DNA from: Enterobacter soli ATCC BAA-2102
GTDB lineage: Bacteria; Pseudomonadota; Gammaproteobacteria; Enterobacterales; Enterobacteriaceae
DNA: 64,000 bases
Direction: 5' to 3'
NCBI RefSeq assembly: GCF_001654845.1
Contig: NZ_LXES01000024.1
Span: 124,001-188,000, forward strand
Shown: one piece after another, positions 1 to 10,148 of the stretch
Layout: every line of letters starts with the position of its first letter
How positions within the stretch are numbered: the stretch's first letter is position 1
Notes under the pieces: model-generated
Seen by the model: only the letters and a program-made list of their open reading frames with translations
What the model was told of the DNA's origin: nothing
The model's database searches: none
Made by a program: the position numbers and the translations under genes

Positions 1-191
1 GCACCGGGGTGGTGGATTTCGAACGGTGCTTCGAGACGCTCAAGCAGACCGGCTATTGCGGGCCCTATCTGATTGAGATGTGGAGTGAAACATCGGACGA
101 CCCGGCGGGTGAAGTGGCAAAAGCCCGAGACTGGGTGCGCGAGCGCATGGCGCGGGCAGGGCTACTGGAGGCCGGGCATGAAGCAGCTTAA
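1..191 (+). CDS. ulaE: L-ribulose-5-phosphate 3-epimerase UlaE, C-terminal fragment
   Basis: The frame is open from the window edge to a TAA at 189-191 and gives about 62 C-terminal residues, including [22 protein letters not shown] and ending in LLEAGHEAA. This resembles the tail of UlaE, the cytoplasmic enzyme that isomerises L-xylulose 5-phosphate to L-ribulose 5-phosphate in anaerobic L-ascorbate use. The 5' part lies outside the window. The stop overlaps the ulaF start by 14 bases, which implies translational coupling in the ula operon. The identification rests on the short tail plus the unmistakable ulaF neighbour. Confidence 0.88.
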   Translation, partial: TGVVDFERCFETLKQTGYCGPYLIEMWSETSDDPAGEVAKARDWVRERMARAGLLEAGHEAA

Positions 192-864
192 ACAGCAGGT
201 CTTTGACGCCAATATGGATCTCCCGCGTTATGGCCTGGTGACGTTTACCTGGGGTAACGTCAGCGCTATCGATCGCGAGCGAGGGCTGATTGCAATCAAG
301 CCCAGCGGCGTAGCGTATGAGGCCATGCAAGCTGACGATATGGTGGTGGTCAATCTTGACGGAAATGTTGTTGAGGGCAAATGGCGGCCTTCTTCCGATA
401 CTGCTACTCATCTGGCACTTTACCGGCGTTATCCGTCTCTTGGCGGCGTTGTGCATACGCACTCAACGCATGCCACGGCCTGGGCGCAGGCAGGTCTGGC
501 AATACCGGCACTGGGAACTACGCATGCCGATTACTTCTTTGGCGACATCCCCTGCACGCGCGCATTAACGGCTGCTGAAGTCGAAGGTGAATACGAGCTA
601 AATACCGGGAAAGTGATTATCGAAACGCTGGGTGAACGTGAGCCACTGCATACGCCGGGTATTGTGGTCTATCAGCACGGCCCATTTGCATGGGGAAAAG
701 ATGCCCATGATGCTGTTCATAACGCGGTGGTGATGGAAGAAGTGGCGCGAATGGCGTGGATTGCCCGCGGGATTAATCCCCATCTCCAGGGCATAGATGA
801 TTACCTGATGAACAAACATTTCATGCGCAAGCATGGCCCAAATGCTTACTACGGGCAGAAGTGA
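178..864 (+). CDS. ulaF: L-ribulose-5-phosphate 4-epimerase UlaF
   Basis: The protein has 228 residues, the E. coli UlaF length, and belongs to the class II aldolase/epimerase family (AraD/FucA fold). It converts L-ribulose 5-phosphate to D-xylulose 5-phosphate, the last step that links ascorbate catabolism to the pentose phosphate pathway. Visible family features are the substrate-loop GNVSA near residue 27, KPSG near 43, and the zinc-ligand HTHSTHA near residue 94 with a further conserved His in the second half. The ATG at 178 lies inside the end of ulaE, and an in-frame upstream ATG at 73 would only extend the protein into ulaE. It is the last gene of ula. Confidence 0.95.
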   Translation: MKQLKQQVFDANMDLPRYGLVTFTWGNVSAIDRERGLIAIKPSGVAYEAMQADDMVVVNLDGNVVEGKWRPSSDTATHLALYRRYPSLGGVVHTHSTHATAWAQAGLAIPALGTTHADYFFGDIPCTRALTAAEVEGEYELNTGKVIIETLGEREPLHTPGIVVYQHGPFAWGKDAHDAVHNAVVMEEVARMAWIARGINPHLQGIDDYLMNKHFMRKHGPNAYYGQK

Positions 865-870
865 ATAAGT

Positions 871-916
871 GCTCTGGAATACCGAAAAACAGTTGTAACC
901 GGTGGTATTTCAGAGC
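871..916 (+). terminator. Long imperfect inverted repeat after ulaF
   Basis: The segment GCTCTGGAATACCG (871-884) faces CCGGTGGTATTTCAGAGC (899-916) across a 14-base loop, giving a hairpin just after the ulaF stop. No U-run follows on the plus strand, so it may be a processing or stability hairpin or a Rho-dependent end rather than a simple terminator. Confidence 0.45.
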
Positions 917-923
917 CATTCGC

Positions 924-949
924 AAAAAAAAAGCCCCCGGGCAGGGGGC
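924..949 (-). terminator. Intrinsic terminator of yjfY
   Basis: Read on the minus strand, a GCCCCC/GGGGGC stem with a five-base loop is followed by nine T. It lies 57 bases past the yjfY stop and is oriented to end yjfY transcription. Confidence 0.85.
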
Positions 950-1006
950 AAGTCAAACTATGGCTATGTTGTCTTTGTTGGCTTTCCTGGTGCTAGCGTT
1001 AAAGCG

Positions 1007-1282
1007 TTATCGGTAGATATCTGCACTTGCATGCATGTTGCCGTTGCTGCCGGGCTCACGCATCAGAATGACGTGATAGTATTTTGCACCCTGGGCATCG
1101 GTTTCTTCGTTAATTGCCTGATCTGCTTCACTTTCAGTGGCGAAATTATGATTGATGTAGATTACGCCTAAGCTTTGCACATCATCCATGTTTCTGGCCT
1201 GCCGGCCGTCTATCTTGATGGCTGCCATCGCGTTTGCACTAAGCAAAAGCGCAGCCATAATGGCGATTGCGATTTTTTTCAT
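1007..1282 (-). CDS. yjfY: YjfY, DUF1471 (YhcN/BhsA/McbA family) small periplasmic protein
   Basis: The protein has 91 residues. Residues 1-21 (MKKIAIAIMAALLLSANAMA) are a clear Sec signal peptide with an AMA cleavage motif, and the remaining 70 residues form one DUF1471 domain (GVIYINHNFATESEADQAI, YYHVILM). Members of this family are small stress- or biofilm-related periplasmic proteins; the function of YjfY itself is not known. The start was set at the ATG followed by the signal peptide; 5' extension to 1453 adds a non-conserved stretch. The gene is divergent from rpsF and sits between ulaF and rpsF exactly as in E. coli. Confidence 0.88.
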   Translation of the reverse strand: MKKIAIAIMAALLLSANAMAAIKIDGRQARNMDDVQSLGVIYINHNFATESEADQAINEETDAQGAKYYHVILMREPGSNGNMHASADIYR

Positions 1283-1497
1283 GATATGCGCTCCACGACT
1301 GCGTGCTGTGTGACGGTTGAAACATCTCCTTTTGCCTTTGGATGAACTCTGATTAAAGTTTAATCGCTTCTCAGAAGGGGATTGGTGACCATTTCTGATG
1401 CTGTTGTTCAAAAAAACAACGCTTCCTGATGTGATTAATTTTAAATCATCCACTTAGTTCATCTTTACGCTTTGTGCGAATTTTTTGCGCAATCAGC

Positions 1498-1526
1498 TTG
1501 AGTTTCCGGGGGCACGCAAGTATTAT
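1498..1526 (+). promoter_or_regulatory. Candidate sigma-70 promoter of the rpsF operon
   Basis: TTGAGT (1498-1503), a 17-base spacer and TATTAT (1521-1526) form a good -35/-10 pair about 100 bases before rpsF. A G+C-rich stretch follows. The rest of the 343-base yjfY-rpsF gap (1283-1565) shows no other clear feature. Confidence 0.6.
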
Positions 1527-1565
1527 GACGCGTCAATTTTTCAGCCGACCTTTAACACGTTCCTT

Positions 1566-2021
<456 letters not shown>

Positions 2022-2027
2022 TTTCTG

Positions 2028-2574
<547 letters not shown>

Positions 2575-2603
2575 TCGGGCACAGTCCATTAATACGACTT
2601 TAA

Positions 2604-3065
<462 letters not shown>

Positions 3066-3089
3066 TTTTTTACTCTGCTCTCGTCGAAG

Positions 3090-3118
3090 CGCCGGCCTTG
3101 TGCCGGCGTTTTGCTTTT
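3090..3118 (+). terminator. Intrinsic terminator of the rpsF-rplI operon
   Basis: CGCCGGC (3090-3096) pairs with GCCGGCG (3102-3108) around a five-base loop and is followed by a T-rich tail (TTTTGCTTTTT). Confidence 0.92.
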
Positions 3119-3217
3119 TAAGGCTACCCGAAATCATCTTTTCTTCTTGTATGGTAGCTATTCCTGACGCATTCTCAGATAATAAAATGAAACGCAATTT
3201 TATCTTTGAGATTTGCT

Positions 3218-4147
3218 ATGGACACCCCCTTATCCGTACCGATTTTCGCCCGTAAAAATGTCGCTTATGCCTGTGCCACCCTGTGCTGTTTACTCTGGGG
3301 AAGCTCTTACCCGGCAATAAAAAGTGGTTATGAACTCTTTAGCATTGCGACTGATGATATTCCGTCAAAAGTTGTCTTCGCCGGATACCGTTTTCTTTTC
3401 GCGGGGCTGATCCTGTTGCTGTTTGCTCTGGCGCAGCGCAAGCCTATCGCCCGGCTGACAACAAAGCAGTTCGGCCAGCTCACTCTTCTTGGGCTGACCC
3501 AGACATCGATTCAGTATACCTTCTTCTATATAGGGCTGGCCTACACGACAGGCGTCAACGGCTCGATCATGAATGCCACTGGCACTTTCTTTAGCGTGTT
3601 GCTGGCGCATTTCATCTATCACAACGACAAGCTCAGCTATAACAAGACACTGGGCTGTATTTTGGGGTTTGCCGGGGTCATGCTGGTCAACTTCCACAGT
3701 GGGTTAAGTGAATTCCACTTTGTCTGGAACGGCGATGGCTTCGTGGTGCTGGCGGCCTTTATTCTTTCTGCCGCCACGCTATACGGGAAACGCATCTCCC
3801 AGACGGTCGATCCAACGGTAATGACGGGCTGGCAGCTTGCTATCGGTGGTGCGGTACTGGTGGCTGGCGGCTACGCAACGGGCGGTACGCTGGAAGTGCA
3901 TAGCCTGAAGGCCGTAGCGGTGCTCGGCTATCTGACGTTGCTTTCCTCGGTGGCTTTCGCGCTGTGGAGCGTGTTACTGAAGGTGAACCGCGTCAGTATG
4001 ATCGCACCGTTCAACTTCGTTGTGCCGGTGGCAGGGACGGTGCTTTCCGCGATTTTCCTCGGTGAGAATATCCTGGATATCAAATACGCGGTGGCGCTGG
4101 TGCTGGTGTGCTCAGGGATTTGGTGGGTAAATAAGCGCAGTGCCTGA
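3218..4147 (+). CDS. DMT superfamily (EamA) inner-membrane transporter, likely metabolite exporter
   Basis: The protein has 309 residues from the ATG at 3218; a TTG at 3206 would add four residues. It has about ten hydrophobic segments arranged as two EamA repeats. Typical motifs are LLWGSSYPAIKSG near the N-terminus, AGYRFLFAGLILL, and GVMLVNF, then in the second repeat LSSVAFALWSVLL and PVAGTVLSAIFLGE. EamA proteins move small metabolites across the inner membrane; the substrate cannot be told here. It stands alone behind the rplI terminator, where E. coli has other genes (yjfZ/ytfA), so it is a lineage-specific insertion. Confidence 0.85.
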   Translation: MDTPLSVPIFARKNVAYACATLCCLLWGSSYPAIKSGYELFSIATDDIPSKVVFAGYRFLFAGLILLLFALAQRKPIARLTTKQFGQLTLLGLTQTSIQYTFFYIGLAYTTGVNGSIMNATGTFFSVLLAHFIYHNDKLSYNKTLGCILGFAGVMLVNFHSGLSEFHFVWNGDGFVVLAAFILSAATLYGKRISQTVDPTVMTGWQLAIGGAVLVAGGYATGGTLEVHSLKAVAVLGYLTLLSSVAFALWSVLLKVNRVSMIAPFNFVVPVAGTVLSAIFLGENILDIKYAVALVLVCSGIWWVNKRSA

Positions 4148-4156
4148 GAAGAACAT

Positions 4157-4187
4157 GGCCGGGTGCGGTTTCGCCTTACCCGGCCTG
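4157..4187. repeat. REP element
   Basis: GCCGGGTGCGG...CCTTACCCGGC is a short imperfect palindrome of the enterobacterial REP type. It sits between the convergent ends of the EamA gene and ytfB. Confidence 0.7.
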
Positions 4188-4191
4188 TAAG

Positions 4192-4836
4192 TTAACGTGC
4201 TCTGATAAAACTGCCATCGGGCTGGCGCGTAAACAGCACCTGCTGACCATTTCCGGTATCAATCGTTAACCCGGTCACGACACCGCTGGCATTCTGGCGG
4301 ATCTGCACCATCTGGCCATTCTGTAAATTGCTAAGCGGTTTACCCGCCCCTTCAACCTGTGCCATGGCATAGACATCTGTTGGCGGCAGGTTATGGTCGC
4401 GGAACAGCTGCGCGAGCGTTTTACCCGGCTCTACACGATACGAGCGCCATTGCTGCTCGATACCTGTCGGTTGCTGGGTTTGCGGTTGTTCAGGAGCCGA
4501 TGCCTGCTCCTGTGGTTGTTCGTCTTGTACTGGCTCTGGCTCAACGGGAGCGACCTGGCCCGGATCGTTAGAGGGGGTGACCAGCTGAGTCTGCATTGGC
4601 TGAGGGTCTGGCTGCGGCTGCGCCTGAGACTGGATATCCAGCTGCGCGTTGCGGGCGACTGGCGCGCTATCGCTGTTATCGCCACCAGAAGGAAGCAGGA
4701 AGCCCAGAATAACCAGCAGCGCCCCAATGATGATGCCTTTGCGATGCAAAGATGGCAGCGGGTCCATGAGGCGAAAATTGTCTGGTGCTTGCCAGATTTT
4801 CGCCAGGGTAGGTTTCAGTTCAAATCGCCCGGGCAT
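4192..4836 (-). CDS. ytfB: YtfB, cell-division-associated OapA-domain protein
   Basis: The protein has 214 residues. A cytoplasmic N-terminus is followed by one membrane segment (about 34-49, GIIIGALLVILGFLLP), a disordered linker rich in Gln and Pro (about 55-125), and a C-terminal OapA/LysM-like domain (about 130-214, YRVEPGKTLAQLFRDHNLPPTDVYAMAQVEG). In E. coli YtfB is an envelope protein found at the division site that binds glycans. The opposite-strand reading frames here are shadows of the low-complexity linker. The gene is convergent with the EamA gene and divergent from fklB. Confidence 0.92.
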   Translation of the reverse strand: MPGRFELKPTLAKIWQAPDNFRLMDPLPSLHRKGIIIGALLVILGFLLPSGGDNSDSAPVARNAQLDIQSQAQPQPDPQPMQTQLVTPSNDPGQVAPVEPEPVQDEQPQEQASAPEQPQTQQPTGIEQQWRSYRVEPGKTLAQLFRDHNLPPTDVYAMAQVEGAGKPLSNLQNGQMVQIRQNASGVVTGLTIDTGNGQQVLFTRQPDGSFIRAR

Positions 4837-5069
4837 GGCTTTCCTCCTGCTCCGCGTCTTTTTTATCCTGTCCTGAGAAGTGTAGTTTGCTAACTGCCTG
4901 AAGGGCGTAACAAAGTCGGCTTCCGTGACACATATTTAGGAAATATCCTGACGGGCTCTATTGTTTCTGTTTCCCCGCGATTTGTCATCTTAACTTAAGA
5001 CAAAGTTTTACCCGATGGGGTGTGACTGTTATGCTGCCCGCTACTTTAAATGTGATGGAAGGAAAACCC

Positions 5070-5690
5070 ATGACCACCCCGACTTTTGACACCATCGAAG
5101 CGCAGGCAAGCTACGGTATCGGCTTGCAGGTAGGACAGCAGCTGAGCGAATCCGGCCTGGAAGGACTGTTACCGGAAGCGCTGGTGGCGGGTATCGCTGA
5201 CGCGCTGGAAGGCAAACACCCTGCTGTTCCTGTCGATGTTGTGCACCGTGCGCTGCGCGAAATCCACGAACGTGCTGACGCCGTACGTCGCTCACGTTTC
5301 GAAGAGATGGCAGCAGAAGGCGTTAAATTCCTGGAAGAGAACCGCGAGCGCGAAGGCGTGAACAGCACCGAATCTGGCCTCCAGTTCCGCGTAATCAACC
5401 AGGGCGAGGGCGCAATTCCGGCTCGTACTGACCACGTTCGCGTGCATTACACCGGTAAGCTTATCGACGGTACTGTGTTTGACAGCTCTGTTGCGCGCGG
5501 CGAACCGGCTGAATTCCCGGTAAATGGCGTTATCGCTGGCTGGATCGAAGCGCTGACCCTGATGCCAGTGGGTTCCAAATGGGAACTGACTATCCCGCAA
5601 AACCTGGCCTACGGCGAGCGTGGCGCCGGCGCGTCTATCCCGCCATTCAGCACCCTGGTGTTTGAAGTCGAGCTGCTGGAAATCCTGTAA
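5070..5690 (+). CDS. fklB: FKBP-type peptidyl-prolyl cis-trans isomerase FklB (FKBP22)
   Basis: The protein has 206 residues, as in E. coli: an N-terminal dimerisation domain (about 1-95) and a C-terminal FKBP domain (about 105-206) with [35 protein letters not shown] and the terminal FEVELLEIL. It isomerises Xaa-Pro peptide bonds and acts as a folding chaperone. GAAGGA lies eight bases before the ATG at 5070; an upstream start at 5022 would add a non-conserved stretch. Confidence 0.97.
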   Translation: MTTPTFDTIEAQASYGIGLQVGQQLSESGLEGLLPEALVAGIADALEGKHPAVPVDVVHRALREIHERADAVRRSRFEEMAAEGVKFLEENREREGVNSTESGLQFRVINQGEGAIPARTDHVRVHYTGKLIDGTVFDSSVARGEPAEFPVNGVIAGWIEALTLMPVGSKWELTIPQNLAYGERGAGASIPPFSTLVFEVELLEIL

Positions 5691-5703
5691 TCGGCTTTTC
5701 TTA

Positions 5704-5731
5704 TTTCCTCTCTCCGCCCGGGGAGAGGAAA
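5704..5731. terminator. Hairpin after fklB
   Basis: TTTCCTCTC (5704-5712) pairs with GAGAGGAAA (5723-5731). It follows the fklB stop by 13 bases and resembles the hairpin core of the dispersed CCCTCTCCC repeat. It lacks a clear T-run, so the termination role is tentative. Confidence 0.5.
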
Positions 5732-5968
5732 ATAGTGATAAAACCTATAGTTACGACGGAATCAATATTTTATCTTGCAAACGAAACTGTTGCGTGTATT
5801 TTTGTGAGCTGTTTCGCGCTGTATGAGTGATATGACACTCACTTTCAACATATTGTTAACATAATATCCAATTCATAGTATTCATCCCGCCGATTCTTAC
5901 CTAATATCGATTAGCCCTTACACGGGGAACGTCATTTTTTTGACGTATTTAAAGGCCAGAAGAGCCTT

Positions 5969-5977
5969 AACAACACA
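5969..5977 (+). promoter_or_regulatory. Candidate GcvB sRNA target in the cycA leader
   Basis: AACAACACA in the cycA 5' leader is complementary to the G/U-rich R1 seed of the sRNA GcvB, which is known to repress cycA in E. coli and Salmonella. It lies 27 bases upstream of the start codon. The rest of the 313-base fklB-cycA gap (5732-5968) is A+T-rich and probably holds the promoter, but I could not single out a -35/-10 pair. Confidence 0.5.
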
Positions 5978-6003
5978 GACAGGCATAAACAGGAAAATAT
6001 CAC

Positions 6004-7413
6004 ATGGTAGATCAGGTCAAAGTCGTCGCTGAAGAAGAAGCGCCGTCTGAACAGTCGCTACGGCGCAATCTCACAAACCGTCATATTCAGCTTATTGCCA
6101 TCGGGGGTGCCATTGGTACCGGGCTGTTTATGGGGTCGGGCAAAACCATCAGTCTTGCCGGGCCGTCGATCATCTTCGTTTATATGATCATTGGTTTTAT
6201 GCTCTTCTTCGTGATGCGCGCAATGGGTGAATTGCTGCTCTCGAATCTCGAATATAAATCCTTCAGCGACTTCGCATCCGACCTGTTAGGGCCGTGGGCA
6301 GGTTATTTTACGGGCTGGACTTACTGGTTCTGCTGGGTTGTCACAGGGATGGCCGACGTGGTTGCCATTACCGCATACGCCCAGTTCTGGTTCCCCGGCC
6401 TTTCTGACTGGGTGGCATCGCTGGCGGTGATTGTTCTGCTGCTGAGCCTCAACCTGGCTACCGTGAAAATGTTCGGTGAAATGGAGTTCTGGTTTGCGAT
6501 GATCAAAATCGTCGCCATCGTGGGGCTGATTGTGGTGGGGCTGGTCATGGTTCTCACGCACTTCCAGTCGCCTACGGGGGTTCAGGCTTCCTTTACCCAT
6601 CTGTGGAATGACGGTGGCTGGTTCCCGAAAGGGCTGAGCGGCTTCTTTGCCGGCTTCCAGATTGCGGTGTTTGCGTTTGTGGGTATTGAGCTGGTGGGCA
6701 CCACCGCTGCGGAAACCAAAGATCCGGAGAAATCCCTGCCTCGTGCCATCAACTCCATCCCCGTGCGTATCATTATGTTCTACGTGTTCGCGCTGATTAT
6801 CATCATGTCGGTCACGCCGTGGAGTTCTGTTGTGCCAACCAAGAGCCCGTTCGTCGAGCTGTTTGTGCTGGTGGGTCTGCCGGCGGCGGCAAGCCTGATT
6901 AACTTCGTGGTGCTGACCTCTGCGGCCTCTTCGGCAAACAGCGGCGTGTTCTCTACCAGCCGTATGCTGTTTGGCCTGGCGCAGGAAGGTGTTGCGCCGA
7001 GCGCGTTCGCGAAATTGTCTAAGCGTGCGGTACCGGCGAAAGGGCTGACCTTCTCCTGTATGTGTCTGTTGGGCGGCGTGGTGATGCTCTACGTTAACCC
7101 GAGCGTGATTGGCGCGTTCACCATGATCACCACGGTGTCTGCGATCCTGTTCATGTTTGTCTGGACCATCATCCTGTGTTCATACCTGGTGTACCGCAAA
7201 CAGCGTCCGCACCTGCATGAAAAATCGATCTACAAGATGCCGCTGGGCAAGCTGATGTGCTGGGTGTGCATGGCGTTCTTCGCGTTCGTTATCGTGCTGC
7301 TGACGCTGGAAGATGATACCCGTCAGGCGTTGATTGTTACGCCGCTTTGGTTCATCGCGCTGGGTCTGGGCTGGCTGTTTATCGGTAAGAAACGCATGGC
7401 AGGCGTAAGGTAA
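6004..7413 (+). CDS. cycA: D-serine/D-alanine/glycine:H+ symporter CycA
   Basis: The protein has 469 residues and twelve hydrophobic segments of the amino acid-polyamine-organocation superfamily. The family signature IGGAIGTGLFMGSGKTISLAGPS lies at about residues 31-53, and GxELVGTTAAETKDPEKSLPRAI marks the middle consensus. It imports glycine, D-alanine, D-serine and the antibiotic D-cycloserine. Length is within one residue of the E. coli protein. AGGAAA precedes the ATG. A terminator follows directly. Confidence 0.97.
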   Translation: MVDQVKVVAEEEAPSEQSLRRNLTNRHIQLIAIGGAIGTGLFMGSGKTISLAGPSIIFVYMIIGFMLFFVMRAMGELLLSNLEYKSFSDFASDLLGPWAGYFTGWTYWFCWVVTGMADVVAITAYAQFWFPGLSDWVASLAVIVLLLSLNLATVKMFGEMEFWFAMIKIVAIVGLIVVGLVMVLTHFQSPTGVQASFTHLWNDGGWFPKGLSGFFAGFQIAVFAFVGIELVGTTAAETKDPEKSLPRAINSIPVRIIMFYVFALIIIMSVTPWSSVVPTKSPFVELFVLVGLPAAASLINFVVLTSAASSANSGVFSTSRMLFGLAQEGVAPSAFAKLSKRAVPAKGLTFSCMCLLGGVVMLYVNPSVIGAFTMITTVSAILFMFVWTIILCSYLVYRKQRPHLHEKSIYKMPLGKLMCWVCMAFFAFVIVLLTLEDDTRQALIVTPLWFIALGLGWLFIGKKRMAGVR

Positions 7414-7416
7414 AAG

Positions 7417-7446
7417 CAAAACGGCAACCTCGGTTGCCGTTTTTAG
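7417..7446 (+). terminator. Intrinsic terminator of cycA
   Basis: ACGGCAACC/GGTTGCCGT forms a tight stem with a two-base loop followed by five T. A-rich sequence on the other side makes it potentially bidirectional and usable by the convergent ytfE. Confidence 0.9.
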
Positions 7447-7453
7447 TTTTTGC

Positions 7454-7488
7454 GCCCTCTCCCTGTGAGAGAGGGTTGGGGTGAGGGC
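7454..7488. repeat. Dispersed CCCTCTCCC-type repeat, copy 1
   Basis: CCCTCTCCCTGTGAGAGAGGG followed by TTGGGGTGAGGG. This copy lies between convergent cycA and ytfE. See the finding on the whole family. Confidence 0.8.
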
Positions 7489-7509
7489 ATCATGCCGCAG
7501 CGGCCTTTT

Positions 7510-8172
7510 TTATTCACCTGCTAATGCACGCGGGAAAAGAACGTTATTTTCAAGGCTGATGTGTTCCATCAGATCGTCGATCATTTCGTTAATGCCGTTG
7601 TACATCGCTTTCCAGGTGGTGCAGGCTTCTGGCGGCGGAGTGACGTTGTTGGTGGTGTGTTTGATCACTTCCAGCAGTTCGCCCGCATCGTCGTGCTCGC
7701 TTTCCATCACGCTGATTGGCCCCATCGCCTGGCTACCCATTCCCTGTTTGATCATCGGGAAGAGGATTTGCTCTTCTTTCATCATGTGGCTGGAAAGTTC
7801 TTCATGCAGCATGGTCAGGTATTTTGCCAGACCGCGTGGAACTGAAGGTTTGTCAGCATGAACACGTTCAACTTTGGTCGCCTGTAAAATCAGTTCTGGC
7901 AGCTGTTCACGGTGACGGTCGTGGTAACGCACGATGATGTGGTCGATGATCTCTGCAAGCTCAACCTTGCGCCAGTCTTTCTCGACAGGCTGCTCGGCCA
8001 GTTTTGCCAGCTCCGCTTCGATAATCTCTACATCCAGCTCTTTGCGCGAAGCTGCGCGCGCCAGTGTTTGCTTACCGCCGCAGCAGTAATCCATGTCGTA
8101 TTTACGAAACAGCGCAGAAGCGCGAGGGATGGAGAGCGCCAGCTCGCCGAGTGGTTTGTCGCGGAAGGCCAT
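7510..8172 (-). CDS. ytfE: Iron-sulfur cluster repair di-iron protein YtfE (RIC)
   Basis: The protein has 220 residues. The N-terminal ScdA_N domain carries the Cys pair C30-C31 (DYCCGG), followed by a hemerythrin-like four-helix domain with H84, H105, H129, E133, H160, H204 and E208 as di-iron ligands, all at the positions known from E. coli YtfE. It repairs iron-sulfur clusters damaged by nitric oxide or oxidants. The NsrR operator just upstream fits nitrosative-stress induction. Confidence 0.97.
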   Translation of the reverse strand: MAFRDKPLGELALSIPRASALFRKYDMDYCCGGKQTLARAASRKELDVEIIEAELAKLAEQPVEKDWRKVELAEIIDHIIVRYHDRHREQLPELILQATKVERVHADKPSVPRGLAKYLTMLHEELSSHMMKEEQILFPMIKQGMGSQAMGPISVMESEHDDAGELLEVIKHTTNNVTPPPEACTTWKAMYNGINEMIDDLMEHISLENNVLFPRALAGE

Positions 8173-8198
8173 AGCAGTTACCTCATCATCAATAATAT

Positions 8199-8221
8199 AA
8201 GATGCATTTTAAATGCATCTT
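8199..8221. promoter_or_regulatory. NsrR operator of ytfE
   Basis: AAGATGCATTT (8199-8209), one central T, and AAATGCATCTT (8211-8221) form a perfect 11-1-11 inverted repeat that fits the published NsrR consensus. It lies 27 bases upstream of the ytfE start. NsrR is the NO-sensing iron-sulfur repressor. Confidence 0.93.
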
Positions 8222-8352
8222 TAAGCCGATACTATAACCCTTTAGTGGCACGCACGAAAATGTGAGGGGAATCACAAAAATTTCTTATGTTTTAAGCTTC
8301 TGAATGAATTCAAAAAATTCCAGGTAAGGGGGTTTTGAAACTGAAGAAACAT

Positions 8353-8379
8353 TAAACAACACGGCCTGCCTGCCGATAG
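8353..8379 (+). promoter_or_regulatory. FliA (sigma-28) promoter of the first chemoreceptor gene
   Basis: TAAA (8353-8356), a 15-base spacer and GCCGATAG (8372-8379) fit the flagellar sigma-28 consensus TAAA-N15-GCCGATAA with one mismatch. It lies about 40 bases upstream of the start codon. Confidence 0.9.
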
Positions 8380-8420
8380 TTACACGTCAGACAATATCCT
8401 GCATATAAAAAAGGCGAAGA

Positions 8421-10070
8421 ATGTTTAAACGTATAAAAGTGATTACCCTCCTGGTCTCGGTGCTGCTTGTGCTCGGCATCATGCAACTGATCTCCGCCGG
8501 CATTTTTATTAATGCGCTAAATAACGACAAAGATAACTTCACCGTTTCTCAGGTGGCGAGCCAAAACGTGGCGGAATTCACCGATGCGTGGATCAGCCTC
8601 AACCAGGCGCGTGTTACCCTGAACCGCGGGATGTTGCGTCTGCAAAGCAGCGTGGCGACCCAGATTAACGGCGGTCAGCTGAATGAGCTGGTAGAGACGG
8701 CAAAAAATCTGCTGGCGGATGCACAAGCGCATTTCGATAAATACTACGCGCTGCCAAATACCCCAGGGCTGGGTGAAGACTTGCCAAAGCAGCTGGAAGA
8801 ACAGTACCGCATTTACTCCGCCACGCTGACACAAATGAACGTACTGCTGGGGCAGGGCAATCTGGAAGACATGTTCAAACAGAATGCCGAGCAGAAGCAG
8901 AACGCGATGCAGAAAGTCTATCACGAGTGGCGTACTGCCCAGGCGAAGCTCGCCAACAAAGGGATCAAGGACAATGAAAGTGACTATAAGCGCATCCTGT
9001 GGGCGCTCTCTGTCATTATGCTGATCGTCGTGGGTGTGATTATCGCCAGCTGGATTGCAATGCGTCGTGTCCTGCTGCTGCCGTTGCAGGATGTCATCGG
9101 TCATATCCGTGCCATTGCCGCCGGTGATTTGACTCAGCCGGTTGAAGCGAGTGGTAAAAATGAGATGGCGCTGCTGGCCCACAATGTCCAGGAGATGCAA
9201 AAAGCACTGGCAAATACGGTTGGTGTGGTGCGCCAGGGGGCCGATACCATCTATACCGGGGCCGGTGAAATTTCCGCGGGCAGCAACGACCTTTCTTCCC
9301 GTACTGAACAACAGGCCGCTTCTCTGGAAGAAACCGCAGCCAGCATGGAACAGTTGACGGCAACCGTTAAACAAAACGCCGATAATGCACGTCAGGCTTC
9401 CCGCCTGGCGCTGGATGCTTCTTCAACTGCGAAGAAAGGCGGCAGCGTAGTGGAAGGCGTGGTACGTACCATGGACGAAATTGCTACCAGTTCCAGCAAA
9501 ATTGCCCAGATCACGAACGTTATCGACGGTATCGCTTTCCAGACCAATATCCTGGCGCTGAACGCAGCGGTTGAAGCGGCGCGCGCGGGTGAGCAGGGCC
9601 GTGGCTTTGCAGTGGTGGCGGGTGAAGTCCGTACCCTGGCACAACGCAGCGCTCAGGCCGCGAAAGAGATCAAAGCGCTGATCGATGATTCCGGCGAACG
9701 CGTTAGCGCGGGCTCTCAGCTGGTGAACGAAGCGGGGGCCACGATGGCGGAAATCGTCAATGCCGTGACCCGCGTGACGGACATTATGGGTGAGATTGCT
9801 TCTGCGTCTGACGAGCAGAGTCGCGGTATCGACCAGGTCGGTCAGGCTGTTGCAGAGATGGATCGTGTGACTCAGCAAAACGCCTCGCTGGTGGAGGAGT
9901 CTGCGGCGGCGGCGGCGGCGCTGGAAGATCAGGCTGCACGTCTGAACGAAGCGGTCGCGGTATTTAAAATTGCACGCGGCCAGGCAGTGAAAGCGGCTCC
10001 GGTAAAAACCTATGTGCCAAAAACACAGCCCGTAGCCACGGCAACGGAAGCCAACTGGGAAACCTTCTGA
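8421..10070 (+). CDS. Tsr/Tar-type methyl-accepting chemotaxis protein with NWETF tether
   Basis: The protein has 549 residues: TM1 (about 8-31), a periplasmic four-helix ligand domain (about 32-190), TM2 (about 192-214), a HAMP domain (about 215-268) and a methyl-accepting signalling domain with the hairpin tip [23 protein letters not shown]. In the ligand domain R64, N68, R69 and R73 occur at exactly the spacing of the amino-acid-binding residues of E. coli Tar and Tsr. The last five residues are NWETF, the docking site for CheR and CheB. It therefore looks like a full-length, high-abundance-type receptor for an amino acid-like ligand; the ligand itself is not known. Confidence 0.93.
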   Translation: MFKRIKVITLLVSVLLVLGIMQLISAGIFINALNNDKDNFTVSQVASQNVAEFTDAWISLNQARVTLNRGMLRLQSSVATQINGGQLNELVETAKNLLADAQAHFDKYYALPNTPGLGEDLPKQLEEQYRIYSATLTQMNVLLGQGNLEDMFKQNAEQKQNAMQKVYHEWRTAQAKLANKGIKDNESDYKRILWALSVIMLIVVGVIIASWIAMRRVLLLPLQDVIGHIRAIAAGDLTQPVEASGKNEMALLAHNVQEMQKALANTVGVVRQGADTIYTGAGEISAGSNDLSSRTEQQAASLEETAASMEQLTATVKQNADNARQASRLALDASSTAKKGGSVVEGVVRTMDEIATSSSKIAQITNVIDGIAFQTNILALNAAVEAARAGEQGRGFAVVAGEVRTLAQRSAQAAKEIKALIDDSGERVSAGSQLVNEAGATMAEIVNAVTRVTDIMGEIASASDEQSRGIDQVGQAVAEMDRVTQQNASLVEESAAAAAALEDQAARLNEAVAVFKIARGQAVKAAPVKTYVPKTQPVATATEANWETF

Positions 10071-10075
10071 CATCA

Positions 10076-10145
10076 TGCCGGGTGACGCTGACGCTTACCC
10101 GGCCTACTGTTTTGTAGGCCCCGCAAACGCAGCGCCGCTGGGCAA
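10076..10145. repeat. REP/BIME pair
   Basis: GCCGGGTGACGCTGACGC..TTACCCGGCCTAC (10076-10106) is a REP element. A degenerate inverted partner (GTAGGCC ... GCGCCGCTGGGC) follows at 10113-10145. It separates the convergent chemoreceptor gene and ytfF. Confidence 0.75.
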
Positions 10146-10148
10146 TGC

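Noticed and set aside
7454-7488. Repeat after cycA taken as a second terminator
   Set aside because: It has no T-run on either strand, and a proper terminator lies just before it at 7417-7446.
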